64,000 nucleotides of DNA, taken from assembly GCA_003426165.1 (NCBI GenBank), contig QUAH01000001.1, positions 124,001 to 188,000 of the forward strand. The letters run 5' to 3'. A model generated the notes under the pieces. The model did not search any database, was not told the DNA's origin, and saw only the letters and a program-made list of their open reading frames with translations. The translations under genes and the position numbers were made by a program. Shown here piece by piece: positions 17,290-25,775 of the stretch. The DNA is from Candidatus Saccharicenans subterraneus. Lineage in GTDB: Bacteria; Acidobacteriota; Aminicenantia; Aminicenantales; Saccharicenantaceae. Position 1 is the first letter of the stretch. Each line of letters starts with the position of its first letter.

Positions 17290-18320
17290 CTTCGGTTAAA
17301 CTGCCTTAAAAATCTTAAGTCGTTCTCGTAAAAATGCCTTATTTCGGGAATCTGGAAGGCGAACATGGCCGTCCGGTCTATTCCCAGTCCGAAGGCCCAG
17401 CCGGAATAAACTTCCGGGTCGATGTTGACATTCTTAAAAACCTGGGGGTCAACCATGCCGGCCCCGAGGATTTCTTTCCAGCCGCTGCCGCCGCAGACCC
17501 GGCAGGCGGCATCCTGACCGCCGCAGACGATGCATTCTATGTCCACTTCGGCCGACGGTTCGGTGAACGGGAAGAAGCTCGGCCGGAAGCGCAGTTTTAT
17601 CTTTTCTCCGAACAGGGCCTTGATGAAGTATTCCAGGGTACCCTTCAGGTGGGCGAAGGTTATGCCCCGGTCCACCACCAGCCCTTCCACCTGGTAGAAC
17701 ATGGGCAGATGGGTCGGGTCGGGTGTCTCCCTCCGGAAAACCTTCCCCGGGATTATGATCCTGATGGGCGGTTTCTTTTTTTCCATCACCCTGATCTGCA
17801 CCGGCGAGGTGTGGGTCCGGAGCAGGAGCTTATCGTTGATGTAGAGGGTGTCCCAGGCGTCCCGGGCCGGGTGATGTGGCGGGAAGTTCAGAGCTTCAAA
17901 GTTATAATAATCGGTTTCTATCTCCGGGCCTTCTTCCACCGAAAAGCCCATGGAAATAAAAATCCTCTCTATTTCCCTCTGGAACAGGGTGATGGGATGG
18001 GGGGCGCCCCAGTAGAGCTGCCGGCCCGGAAGGGTCAGGTCCTCGAGCGGTTGCACCCTGGCCGGGGCCTGGAGTTTTTGTTCCAGTTCGGCCAGGCGGT
18101 TCTGAATTTCTGCTTTAAGCTCGTTGAGCTGGCGCCCGGCGCTCTTTTTTTCTTCCGGTCCCAGGGTCTTGAATTCTTCGAACAGCAGGGTCAGGTGGCC
18201 TTTCTTTCTGCCCAGGAAGGCCTGGCGGAGTGCTTCCACCTCCCGGGCTTCCTTCACCCTGGCTACCTGGTCGGCGAAGAGCCGGTGGTAATGGTCGATT
18301 TTTTCCAGCAGGCTGCTCAT
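17286..18320 (-). CDS. pheS: Phenylalanyl-tRNA synthetase alpha subunit
   Basis: A 344-residue catalytic subunit. It has an N-terminal coiled coil (about residues 1-90) and then class II motifs: motif 2 (GKVFRRETPDPTHLPMFYQVEG) and motif 3 (FGLGIDRTAMF). A CxxC...CxxCGGSGW insert near residues 265-285 could bind zinc, as in many bacterial PheS. It follows rplT in the usual infC-rpmI-rplT-pheS-pheT order. Confidence 0.96.
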   Translation of the reverse strand: MSSLLEKIDHYHRLFADQVARVKEAREVEALRQAFLGRKKGHLTLLFEEFKTLGPEEKKSAGRQLNELKAEIQNRLAELEQKLQAPARVQPLEDLTLPGRQLYWGAPHPITLFQREIERIFISMGFSVEEGPEIETDYYNFEALNFPPHHPARDAWDTLYINDKLLLRTHTSPVQIRVMEKKKPPIRIIIPGKVFRRETPDPTHLPMFYQVEGLVVDRGITFAHLKGTLEYFIKALFGEKIKLRFRPSFFPFTEPSAEVDIECIVCGGQDAACRVCGGSGWKEILGAGMVDPQVFKNVNIDPEVYSGWAFGLGIDRTAMFAFQIPEIRHFYENDLRFLRQFNRR

Positions 18321-18328
18321 GGCCCCGC

Positions 18329-18685
18329 TCAGACCTGGGCTTGTTTGGCCTTATCCACCAGAAAAGCAAAAGTCTGGGGAGCGGAGACGGCGATTTCTGC
18401 CAGTATCTTCCGGTCCAGGTCGATGTTCAGAGCCTTCAATCCCTTTATGAACCGGCTGTAGGACAGGCCGTTGGCTTCGGCCGCGGCTTTGATTCTTATT
18501 ATCCATAGCTGGCGGAAATCCCTTTTCTTGGCCCGGCGGTCGCGGTAGGCGTACTGCAGGCCCTTTTCCACGGTTTCCTTGGCCGTGCGGTAATTGCTTT
18601 TCTTGGTTCCCCAGTAACCCTTGGCTAATTTTAATATCTTTTTTCTTCTGGCTCTTTTCTTGGCGCTTCTTTTCACTCTTGGCAT
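18329..18685 (-). CDS. rplT: 50S ribosomal protein L20
   Basis: A 118-residue L20 starting [15 protein letters not shown], with the [15 protein letters not shown] segment. It binds 23S rRNA early in 50S assembly and, in several bacteria, represses its own infC-rpmI-rplT operon. It lies between rpmI and pheS. Confidence 0.97.
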   Translation of the reverse strand: MPRVKRSAKKRARRKKILKLAKGYWGTKKSNYRTAKETVEKGLQYAYRDRRAKKRDFRQLWIIRIKAAAEANGLSYSRFIKGLKALNIDLDRKILAEIAVSAPQTFAFLVDKAKQAQV

Positions 18686-18738
18686 AGGCGCTTCTCCTTT
18701 CTAGAAAATGGTGTCAACAGTCAGCCTGGAACCTCTGC

Positions 18739-18939
18739 CTAAAAATCATAGGGCAGCATTTTCTTGACAGTCTTGCGGTCAGCCGGGCTGAGTTCGGCCG
18801 GCTTGCCCAGCTGCCTGATTCTCTTGGCAGCTTTCTTAGTCAGAATGTGGCTCTTGTTGGCTTTTTTGTGCAGCACTTTCTTGCTGGCTGTTATCTTGAA
18901 CCTCTTTCTGGCTGCTTTGTTGGTTTTTAGTTTTGGCAT
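18739..18939 (-). CDS. rpmI: 50S ribosomal protein L35
   Basis: A 66-residue L35 starting MPKLKTNKAARKRFK. An AGGAGGT box precedes the ATG. The first 104 bases lie inside the 3' end of infC in another frame, an unusually long overlap for this operon. Confidence 0.95.
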   Translation of the reverse strand: MPKLKTNKAARKRFKITASKKVLHKKANKSHILTKKAAKRIRQLGKPAELSPADRKTVKKMLPYDF

Positions 18940-19495
18940 CTTTACCTCCTGTTTTGATGGGCACTATCAACGCCGTGCTGGCCCAATCGTGCGTCTTTAC
19001 TTCACCGTCCTGGCGGGCGATGTCGGAAACATCGGCCAGGATCCTGTCCATGATCTGCTGGGCCATCTCGGGATGGGCTCTTTCCCTGCCTCTTATCATT
19101 ATGGTTATCTTAACCTTATTGCCTTCCTCGATGAACCGCCGGACATGTTTCATCTTGAAATTATAATCGTGGATGCTGATCTTCGGCCTGAACTTGATCT
19201 CCTTGATCTGAACCTGTTTCTGGTGCTTCTTGGCTTCGTGCTCTTTCTTGTGAAGCTCGTAGAGGAACTTGCCGTAATCCATTATCCGGCAAACCGGCGG
19301 GCTGGCCTGGGGGGCGATTTCCACCAGGTCCAGTCCCTTGTCCCTGGCCAGGGCCAGGGCCTGGGGAACGGTCATTATTCCCAGCTGGTTCTTGTCCTCA
19401 TCAATCACCCTGATTTCCGGAGCTCTGATCATCTCATTGATCCGGTGCGGTCTTTCCTTGGCTTTGGCCGGACGGTAAGGTTCTCGATGATAAAT
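18836..19495 (-). CDS. infC: Translation initiation factor IF-3 (AUU start)
   Basis: A 219-residue IF-3. The nearest ATG (19432) cuts off the conserved N-terminus: upstream in frame lie codons for HRINEMIRAPEIRV, beginning at an ATT (19495-19493) preceded by AGGAGGT. AUU is the classical infC start, used for autoregulation because IF-3 rejects non-AUG starts. The core ends about residue 184 (STALIVPIK). The last roughly 35 residues, rich in Gln/Lys/Ser, are encoded across the rpmI start and first half. Confidence 0.95.
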   Translation of the reverse strand: MYHREPYRPAKAKERPHRINEMIRAPEIRVIDEDKNQLGIMTVPQALALARDKGLDLVEIAPQASPPVCRIMDYGKFLYELHKKEHEAKKHQKQVQIKEIKFRPKISIHDYNFKMKHVRRFIEEGNKVKITIMIRGRERAHPEMAQQIMDRILADVSDIARQDGEVKTHDWASTALIVPIKTGGKDAKTKNQQSSQKEVQDNSQQESAAQKSQQEPHSD

Positions 19496-19508
19496 AGTTA
19501 ACCTCCTT

Positions 19509-21431
19509 TTATATGTTTATTTCTAAGGATTTGTGGTTTACCAGGTCTTTAAGCCGGGTCATCAGGTCGGCGACCGGAATCTGCCCGCGGTCGCCCTGCC
19601 CGTGAATTCTGAGCGACAGGTTGCCGTTGCTCACTTCTTTGTCCCCGACGATGGCCATCAGGGGAATCTTCTGCAGCTCGGCCTGCCGGATCTTCTTGTT
19701 GACTTTTTCCCTGGAGTCATCAACCTGGACCCGAAAGCCTTCGGCCCGGAAGGTTTCCTGGAGTTCCCGGGCATAAGCTTCGTGCCGGTCGGCTATGGGC
19801 AGGATGACCAGCTGGACCGGGGCCAGCCAGAGCGGGAAGCTGCCCTTGTAATGCTCTATCAGCACCCCGAAGAACCTCTCCATCGAGCCCAGGAGCGCCC
19901 GGTGAATCAGGAATGGCCGGTGAAAATTGCCGTCCTCGCCCACGTAACTCAGTTCGAAGCGCTCGGCCAGGTTGAAATCTAACTGGACAGTGGTGCACTG
20001 CCAGAGTCGGCCTATGGCGTCCTTGATCTTGATGTCGATCTTGGGGCCGTAAAAAACGCCCTCACCCTCGTCAATCTGGTAGGGCAGGCCAGCATGCTTC
20101 AGGGCTTCTTCCAGGGCCTTTTCTGCCTTGTCCCAGTCTTCCAGGCGCCCGACGTACTTATCGGGACGGGTGGCCAGGTAGATGCCATAGTCTTTGAAGC
20201 CGAAGGCGCTCAGCAGTTTTATGGCCAGCCGGATGACTCTCTTGATTTCGTCCTCCAGCTGGTCTCCCCGGCAGAAAATATGGGCGTCATCCTGGGTAAA
20301 ACCGCGCACCCGGCACAGCCCGTGCAGGACGCCGCTTCTTTCGTAGCGATAAACGGTGCCCAGCTCGGCCCAGCGCAGCGGCAGTTCCCGGTAGGAGCGC
20401 TGCCTTGATTTATAGGCGATGATGTGGAAGGGACAGTTCATCGGCTTGAGCTGGTACTTGAAGCCTTCAAACTCCAGCGGCGGGAACATGGCTTCGTAGA
20501 ATTCGGTGTGGCCGCTTCTCTTCCACAGGTCGAGCTTGGCTATATGGGGTGAATAGATGAAGTCATAACCGTCTTTCAGGTGCTCCTCTTTCCAGAAGGC
20601 CTCGATGAGGTGGCGGATAATTGCCCCTTTCGGATGCCAGATGACCAGCCCCCCGCCCAGGTCTTCGCTGGTGCCGTAGAGGTCCAGTTCCTGGCCCAGG
20701 TGGCGGTGGTCCCGCTTTTTAGCTTCTTCCAGGAAATTAAGGTAATCCTCGAGCTCTTTCTGGCTGAAAAAGGCGGTGCCGTAGACCCTCTGCATCTGGG
20801 GTCCGCGCTCGTCGCCTTTCCAGTAAGCGCCAGAAACCGACAGCAGCTTGAAATGCCGGATATGGCCGGTTGAGGGCAGGTGTGGTCCCAGGCAAAAATC
20901 CATGAAATCTCCCTGCTGGTAGCAGGAAACCTGGTCGCCACCCTTTTCCTGGATCAACTCCACTTTCAGGGTCTGGCCCCGGTCGCGAAAGATTTTTATG
21001 GCCTCTTCCTTGCTGAGCACCAGGCGTCTTACCGGCTGGTCCAGTTCAACAATCTCTCGCATCCGCCTCTCTATGGCTTCCAGGTCCTCCGGGGTAAACG
21101 GGGTATCGCGGAGAAAGTCGTAGTAAAAGCCGTTTTCTATGGCCGGCCCCACTCCCACCTGGATTCCGGGGAAGAGGTCGGTCACGGCATGGGCCAGCAG
21201 GTGGGCGGCACTGTGCCTGAGAACTTCCAGGGCCTCGGGGTCAGAAGAGTAGACCAGAGAAATCTCCCTTTCCCGGTCGGCCGGGTAGCTCAGGTCCAGC
21301 AGCTGACCGTCCGAACGGAAAAGGAGTGGTTTCTCGGCCACGGGCAGCTCGGACAGCAGTTCGGAGAGAGGAGTGCCTCTTTTTATAAAAAAAATAGACT
21401 CCTCAACCTTGATTCTGATCAGGTCTTCCAT
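19509..21431 (-). CDS. thrS: Threonyl-tRNA synthetase
   Basis: A 640-residue, full-length class II synthetase with an N-terminal TGS domain, the editing domain with its HSAAHLLAHA motif, a catalytic core (PMNCPFHI, RYERSGVLHGLCRVRGFTQDDAH) and the anticodon-binding domain. It heads the minus-strand translation operon, 13 bases before the infC start codon. No T-box-like leader was recognised upstream. Confidence 0.96.
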   Translation of the reverse strand: MEDLIRIKVEESIFFIKRGTPLSELLSELPVAEKPLLFRSDGQLLDLSYPADREREISLVYSSDPEALEVLRHSAAHLLAHAVTDLFPGIQVGVGPAIENGFYYDFLRDTPFTPEDLEAIERRMREIVELDQPVRRLVLSKEEAIKIFRDRGQTLKVELIQEKGGDQVSCYQQGDFMDFCLGPHLPSTGHIRHFKLLSVSGAYWKGDERGPQMQRVYGTAFFSQKELEDYLNFLEEAKKRDHRHLGQELDLYGTSEDLGGGLVIWHPKGAIIRHLIEAFWKEEHLKDGYDFIYSPHIAKLDLWKRSGHTEFYEAMFPPLEFEGFKYQLKPMNCPFHIIAYKSRQRSYRELPLRWAELGTVYRYERSGVLHGLCRVRGFTQDDAHIFCRGDQLEDEIKRVIRLAIKLLSAFGFKDYGIYLATRPDKYVGRLEDWDKAEKALEEALKHAGLPYQIDEGEGVFYGPKIDIKIKDAIGRLWQCTTVQLDFNLAERFELSYVGEDGNFHRPFLIHRALLGSMERFFGVLIEHYKGSFPLWLAPVQLVILPIADRHEAYARELQETFRAEGFRVQVDDSREKVNKKIRQAELQKIPLMAIVGDKEVSNGNLSLRIHGQGDRGQIPVADLMTRLKDLVNHKSLEINI

Positions 21432-21517
21432 CGGTTAAGTTCAACTTTTCTTAATTTAATTCTATCTTATCATAAACAGGCTAACTTTTATCCGCAGGAG
21501 ATAAAAATTAGAAAAGG

Positions 21518-21592
21518 TGGTAGGCGCGGAGGGGATTGAACCCACGACCTCTTCCGCGTCAAGGAAGCGCTCTCCCACTGAGCTACGCGCCT
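21518..21592 (-). tRNA. tRNA-Val(GAC)
   Basis: A complete cloverleaf on the minus strand: a 7-bp acceptor stem AGGCGCG/CGCGCCT, D arm, anticodon stem CTTCC/GGAAG with loop TTGACGC (anticodon GAC), and T arm with one U-U mismatch at positions 50-64. CCA is encoded at 21520-21518. It lies upstream of thrS. Confidence 0.93.
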
Positions 21593-21700
21593 GTCCAACG
21601 CTTTTATAAGCCCATATATATTAATTAAATCAGGCCTTAACTGTCAAGCCAGCCCTTTTTTAAGGTCAGGAGGCGGCTTCCGGGGCAGGTGGATTATCCG

Positions 21701-21750
21701 GGGACCGGGCAGGTAACCCTGGTCTGAATTGTTCTCATATTGCCGGTCCC
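21701..21750. repeat. Perfect 8-bp inverted repeat in intergenic gap
   Basis: GGGACCGG at 21701-21708 pairs with CCGGTCCC at 21743-21750, with a nested CAGG/CCTG. It lies in the 206-base gap between tRNA-Val and the phosphoesterase gene, so it could be a terminator-like or regulatory hairpin. There is no T-tract on either side. Confidence 0.35.
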
Positions 21751-21786
21751 GGGTTGCCTGCCTGTGGCATTTGCCCGGAAGATGGC

Positions 21787-21798
21787 TATAATAGAAAT
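21787..21798 (+). promoter_or_regulatory. -10 box placed for a leaderless transcript
   Basis: A perfect TATAAT at 21787-21792 ends only six bases before the ATG at 21799, so a normal start of transcription would fall on the A of ATG. No Shine-Dalgarno is present and the -35 (TGGCAT) is weak. Confidence 0.5.
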
Positions 21799-22269
21799 AT
21801 GATTGGCCTGATGTCGGATTCTCATGACAATCTGCCGGCCATTCGCCAGGCGGTTGAGATCTTCAACCGGGTGGGCTGCTCCCTGGTGATCCATGCCGGC
21901 GATGTGGTGGCTCCCTTTGCCGCCAGGGAGCTCCGGAACCTGCGCTGCCCGGTAAAGGCTGTTTTTGGCAACTGTGACGGTGAAAAAGAGGGCCTGGCCA
22001 CAATATTCCGGGAATTCGGCCAGATAGTAGCCGGTCCCCTGGTCTTCAGTCATGGCCACCTCCGTTTCTATGTTTCTCATTACCCCCTGGAACAACCTCC
22101 GGCTGAGGCCGAGGTCGTGGTCTTCGGACATACCCATCGGGCCCAGGTTAACCGGGACGGAAACCTGGTCGTGGTCAATCCCGGAGAAGTCTGCGGCTGG
22201 GTCAAGGGAGTGAGCACCGTGGCTCTGCTGGACCCGGCAACCCTGGTGGTGGATATAATACCTCTGTAA
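21799..22269 (+). CDS. YfcE/MJ0936-type metallophosphoesterase
   Basis: A 156-residue protein with all the dinuclear-metal motifs of the small phosphodiesterase family: SDSHDN, HAGDVV, GNCDGE, SHGH and GHTHRAQV. The family hydrolyses phosphodiesters in vitro; physiological substrates are mostly unknown. The frame is open from 21754, but homology begins at the ATG at 21799, which sits just behind a -10 box. Confidence 0.88.
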   Translation: MIGLMSDSHDNLPAIRQAVEIFNRVGCSLVIHAGDVVAPFAARELRNLRCPVKAVFGNCDGEKEGLATIFREFGQIVAGPLVFSHGHLRFYVSHYPLEQPPAEAEVVVFGHTHRAQVNRDGNLVVVNPGEVCGWVKGVSTVALLDPATLVVDIIPL

Positions 22270-22283
22270 GGCAGAGGAGAGCG

Positions 22284-22421
22284 ATGAAGGGCATAAGCAA
22301 CAGGCAGAAACCGGCCTGGCTGCCAGCCCGGAAATCGGGAAAGAAGAGTTCAGTTTCCCCCGGTTTTAGCCGTCCGGGCTGGAAAAAGAAACGGCCGGAG
22401 GGTAGCCAGCGGGGCGCCTGA
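22284..22421 (+). CDS. Possible 45-residue basic small protein
   Basis: A short ORF starting at an ATG with GAGGAGAG just upstream, 15 bases after the phosphoesterase stop. The product is strongly basic (about 13 Lys/Arg in 45), with Pro, Ser and Trp and no hydrophobic segment; it would probably bind nucleic acid or be disordered. I recognise no family. It could be noncoding. Confidence 0.35.
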   Translation: MKGISNRQKPAWLPARKSGKKSSVSPGFSRPGWKKKRPEGSQRGA

Positions 22422-22530
22422 ATGGCCGGCCGGCATTAGACTTTAACCCCCTTTTTTTGCTATACTTATCTATTAATTTTGCCCGAGGGCGGGCCGAGTT
22501 GAAATTTTATCCTAAAAGGAGTTTTTCAGA

Positions 22531-23835
22531 ATGAAAAAAGTCATTATCATGGGAGCTGCCGGAAGAGATTTCCACAACTTCAACGTCTTTTTCAGGGACA
22601 ACAAGGATTACAGGGTGGTGGCTTTTACCGCTACCCAGATTCCCGACATTGAAGGGCGCAAGTACCCCGCGGCCCTGGCCGGGAAGCTCTATCCCAAGGG
22701 AATACCCATCTATTCCGAAGCCGAGCTGACCGACCTCATCAAGACCCATAAGGTGGATGAGGTGCATTTCGCCTACAGCGATGTTTCCCATGAATACGTG
22801 ATGAATAAAGCCTCCCAGGTGCTGGCGGCCGGGGCCAACTTCGTGCTGCTCGGACCGAATGATACCATGATCAAGAGCCGCAAACCCGTGGTTTCGGTCT
22901 GCGCCGTCAGGACCGGTTCCGGCAAGAGCCAGACCACCAGGAAGGTGGCCCTGACCCTGAAGGCCAAGGGACGCCGGGTGGTGGTCATCCGTCATCCCAT
23001 GCCCTACGGCGACCTGGTGAAGCAGGCGGTCCAGCGGTTCGCCACCTACGAGGACCTGGACCGGCATGAGTGCACCATCGAAGAAAGAGAAGAGTACGAA
23101 CCCCACATCGACAACGGCATCGTGGTCTATGCCGGAGTCGATTACGGGGCCATCCTGAAACAGGCCGAAAAAGAGGCTGACGTAATTCTCTGGGACGGCG
23201 GCAACAACGATTTCTCGTTCTACCGGTCCGACCTGGAGATTGTGGTGGTCGACCCGCACCGGGCCGGTCACGAGCTGAGCTACCATCCGGGCGAGACCAA
23301 TTTCCGCCGGGCCGATGTTTACGTGGTCAACAAGATTGACACGGCCGACCCGGAGAAAGTCCAGCTGGTGCTGAACAACATCAAGAGAATCAATCCCGGG
23401 GCCAGGATCATCAAGGCCAACTCTCCGATCTTTGTTGAAGACGGCTCCCGGATTACGGGCAAAAGAGTCCTGGTGATTGAGGACGGCCCCACCCTGACCC
23501 ATGGCGGCATGCGCTACGGGGCCGGAATCGTGGCCGCCCAGAAGTACCAGGCTGCCGAGATAATCGACCCCAGGCCCTTCGCCGTGGGCAGCATCAAGAA
23601 GACCTTTGAGAAATACAACCACCTGGACAAGGTTCTGCCGGCCATGGGTTACGGAGAAAAACAGACCAGGGAGCTGGCCGCCACCATCAACCGGATTGAC
23701 TGTGACCTGGTGGTCAGCGCCACCCCGATCGACCTGAACCGGGTGATCAAGGTTAACAAGCCCATGCTCCGGGTTCGCTACGAGCTGGAAGAGATAGGCA
23801 CCCCGAACCTGAAGACCGTGCTCAAGGATTTTTGA
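22531..23835 (+). CDS. Cyclic 2,3-diphosphoglycerate synthetase-like GTPase (COG2403)
   Basis: A 434-residue predicted P-loop GTPase. A Rossmann-like N-terminal domain starts MKKVIIMGAAGRDFHNFN. A Walker A-like RTGSGKSQTT is at about residues 129-138, LWDGGNNDF may be the Walker B region, and VVNKID is at about residues 267-272. The family includes archaeal cyclic 2,3-diphosphoglycerate synthetase, but bacterial members are often found with carbamate kinase and OTC, as here (arcC starts 34 bases later). An AAAAGGAG box precedes the start. The bacterial substrate is unknown. Confidence 0.8.
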   Translation: MKKVIIMGAAGRDFHNFNVFFRDNKDYRVVAFTATQIPDIEGRKYPAALAGKLYPKGIPIYSEAELTDLIKTHKVDEVHFAYSDVSHEYVMNKASQVLAAGANFVLLGPNDTMIKSRKPVVSVCAVRTGSGKSQTTRKVALTLKAKGRRVVVIRHPMPYGDLVKQAVQRFATYEDLDRHECTIEEREEYEPHIDNGIVVYAGVDYGAILKQAEKEADVILWDGGNNDFSFYRSDLEIVVVDPHRAGHELSYHPGETNFRRADVYVVNKIDTADPEKVQLVLNNIKRINPGARIIKANSPIFVEDGSRITGKRVLVIEDGPTLTHGGMRYGAGIVAAQKYQAAEIIDPRPFAVGSIKKTFEKYNHLDKVLPAMGYGEKQTRELAATINRIDCDLVVSATPIDLNRVIKVNKPMLRVRYELEEIGTPNLKTVLKDF

Positions 23836-23868
23836 TTCGGGACAGGGTAAAGAAAGAGGCCAGAAAGC

Positions 23869-24855
23869 ATGAAGACCAGGATTGCCCTTATAGCTTTCGG
23901 GGGTAACGCCATTCTGCCCGAAAACCAGAGAGGACTGCAGGAAGAGCAGATGCGCAATTCCCAGAAAGCGGCCGAGCTCATGGTCCAGATCATCAAGAAA
24001 GGTTACGAGCTGATCGTGGTCCACGGCAACGGGCCCCAGGTCGGCAACCTGCTGATCCAGATGGAAGAGGCTTCCAATAAAATACCCCCATTCTCCCTGG
24101 ATGTCTGCGATGCCATGACCGAGGGCAGCATGGGTTTCATGCTGGAAAAGGCCATCGTCAACGAGTTGCGGAAAAATTCCATAGATAAAGATGTGGCCAC
24201 CGTCATCACCCAGGTGGTGGTGGACAAGGATGACCCGGCCTTCCAGAAGCCAACCAAGCCGGTTGGTCCCTTCTATCCCAGGTTCCGGGCCCAGCAACTG
24301 GCCAGGCAGAAAAAGTGGACCATGGTCGAGGACGCCGGCCGGGGCTACCGCAAGGTGGTGGCCTCGCCCAGGCCGATTGATGTGGTGCCCAAGTGGATCA
24401 TCAGGGACCTGGTTATGTCGGGCCGGGTGGTTATCGCCGCCGGCGGCGGCGGCATCCCGGTTATTCTTAACAGCCGCGGTCTTTACGAGGGCGTGGAAGC
24501 CGTCATCGACAAGGATTATGCGGCCAGCCTCCTGGCCAGGGAAGTCGGGGCCGACCTGTTCATCATCCTGACCGGCATACCCCGCGTCTATTACAATTTC
24601 GGGAAGCCCGACCAGAAACCCTTGCCGGTGATTACCGTTTCGGAAGCCCGAAAGTACCTGGAGGAGGGCCAGTTCCCGCCCGGCTCCATGGGGCCGAAAA
24701 TCAGGGCAGCCATCGAATATATTGAAGCCGGTGGCCATGAGGTTCTTATAACCTGTGCCAGCCATCTCAAGGCTGCCTTGCTCAACCGCTCCGGGACGAG
24801 GATCGTCGCCGGTGAAAAACCAAAAACTTCCGTGGAAATTGGAGGACAGATATGA
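23869..24855 (+). CDS. arcC: Carbamate kinase
   Basis: A 328-residue amino-acid-kinase fold protein interconverting carbamoyl phosphate + ADP and carbamate + ATP. Signatures AFGGNAI, HGNGPQVGNL, PPFSLDVCDAMTEG and AAGGGGIPV are present. It is usually catabolic (ATP from citrulline or other carbamoyl donors). The stop overlaps argF by 4 bases. No arginine deiminase or agmatine deiminase gene is nearby. Confidence 0.94.
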   Translation: MKTRIALIAFGGNAILPENQRGLQEEQMRNSQKAAELMVQIIKKGYELIVVHGNGPQVGNLLIQMEEASNKIPPFSLDVCDAMTEGSMGFMLEKAIVNELRKNSIDKDVATVITQVVVDKDDPAFQKPTKPVGPFYPRFRAQQLARQKKWTMVEDAGRGYRKVVASPRPIDVVPKWIIRDLVMSGRVVIAAGGGGIPVILNSRGLYEGVEAVIDKDYAASLLAREVGADLFIILTGIPRVYYNFGKPDQKPLPVITVSEARKYLEEGQFPPGSMGPKIRAAIEYIEAGGHEVLITCASHLKAALLNRSGTRIVAGEKPKTSVEIGGQI

Positions 24856-25772
24856 AAAAAGATTTCATCACCATCCATGACCTGAGCACCTATGAATTCC
24901 AGGAAATGATGGACCTGACTGAGAAGATGAAGAAGAATCCGGGTAAGTACCGCAAGGTCTTGAAGGATAAGATTCTGGCCATGATTTTCCAGAAACCCTC
25001 GCTGCGGACCAGGATGACCTTTGAGGTCGGCATGCTGCAGCTGGGTGGTGAGGCCGTTTACCTGGCCCCCTCAGATATCCAGATGGGCTCCAGGGAAGGC
25101 GTCCGGGACATCGGCAAGAACCTCGAGCGCTGGGTGGACGGCATCATGATCCGGACTTTCGGACATCACATCATCCTGGAACTGGCCGAAAGCACCCGGC
25201 TGCCGGTCATAAACGCCCTGACCGACCTGCTCCATCCCTGCCAGGCCATGGCTGACTTTTTCACCCTCAGGGAAAAGAAGGGCCACCTGGCCGGCCTGAA
25301 GCTGGCCTACGTTGGCGACGGCAACAACGTCTGCCACAGCCTGATGCTGGCCGCCGCCAAGGCCGGAACGAGGATGGCCGTGGCCACTCCACCCGGATAT
25401 GAACCAAAGCCGGAAATTGTGGCCTGGGCCAAGGAAGACGGCCGGGATACCGGTTTTGAGCTGACCATCACCAACGACCCGGTCGAGGCTGTCCGCGAAG
25501 CCGATGCCATCTACACCGATGTCTGGGCTTCCATGGGCCAGGAAGCGGAGAAAGAGGCCAGGAAGAAGATTTTCATGCCCTACCAGGTTAACCGGGAACT
25601 GTTCTCCAAGGCCAGGCCGGATACTTATTTCATGCACTGCCTGCCGGCTCACCGGGGCGAAGAGGTAACGGACGAGGTGATAGATTCGCCCAACTCCATA
25701 GTCTACGACCAGGCCGAGAACCGGCTGCACGTGCAGAAAGTTATAATGATGCTATTAATGGGGAAAAAATAG
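24852..25772 (+). CDS. argF: Ornithine carbamoyltransferase
   Basis: A 306-residue transcarbamylase. The carbamoyl-phosphate site SLRTR and the LLHPCQAMAD segment are intact. The DVWASMGQEAE loop and HCLPAHRGEEV are the ornithine-binding signature, distinguishing it from aspartate or acetylornithine forms. Coupled by a 4-base overlap to arcC, it may run in the catabolic direction (citrulline phosphorolysis); biosynthesis is also possible. Confidence 0.93.
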   Translation: MKKDFITIHDLSTYEFQEMMDLTEKMKKNPGKYRKVLKDKILAMIFQKPSLRTRMTFEVGMLQLGGEAVYLAPSDIQMGSREGVRDIGKNLERWVDGIMIRTFGHHIILELAESTRLPVINALTDLLHPCQAMADFFTLREKKGHLAGLKLAYVGDGNNVCHSLMLAAAKAGTRMAVATPPGYEPKPEIVAWAKEDGRDTGFELTITNDPVEAVREADAIYTDVWASMGQEAEKEARKKIFMPYQVNRELFSKARPDTYFMHCLPAHRGEEVTDEVIDSPNSIVYDQAENRLHVQKVIMMLLMGKK

Positions 25773-25775
25773 GCA

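Noticed and set aside
22507-24765. A 752-codon open frame on the minus strand
   Set aside because: It is antisense to the GTPase and carbamate kinase genes, whose motifs are clear. Its composition is the usual shadow of GC-rich coding sequence.
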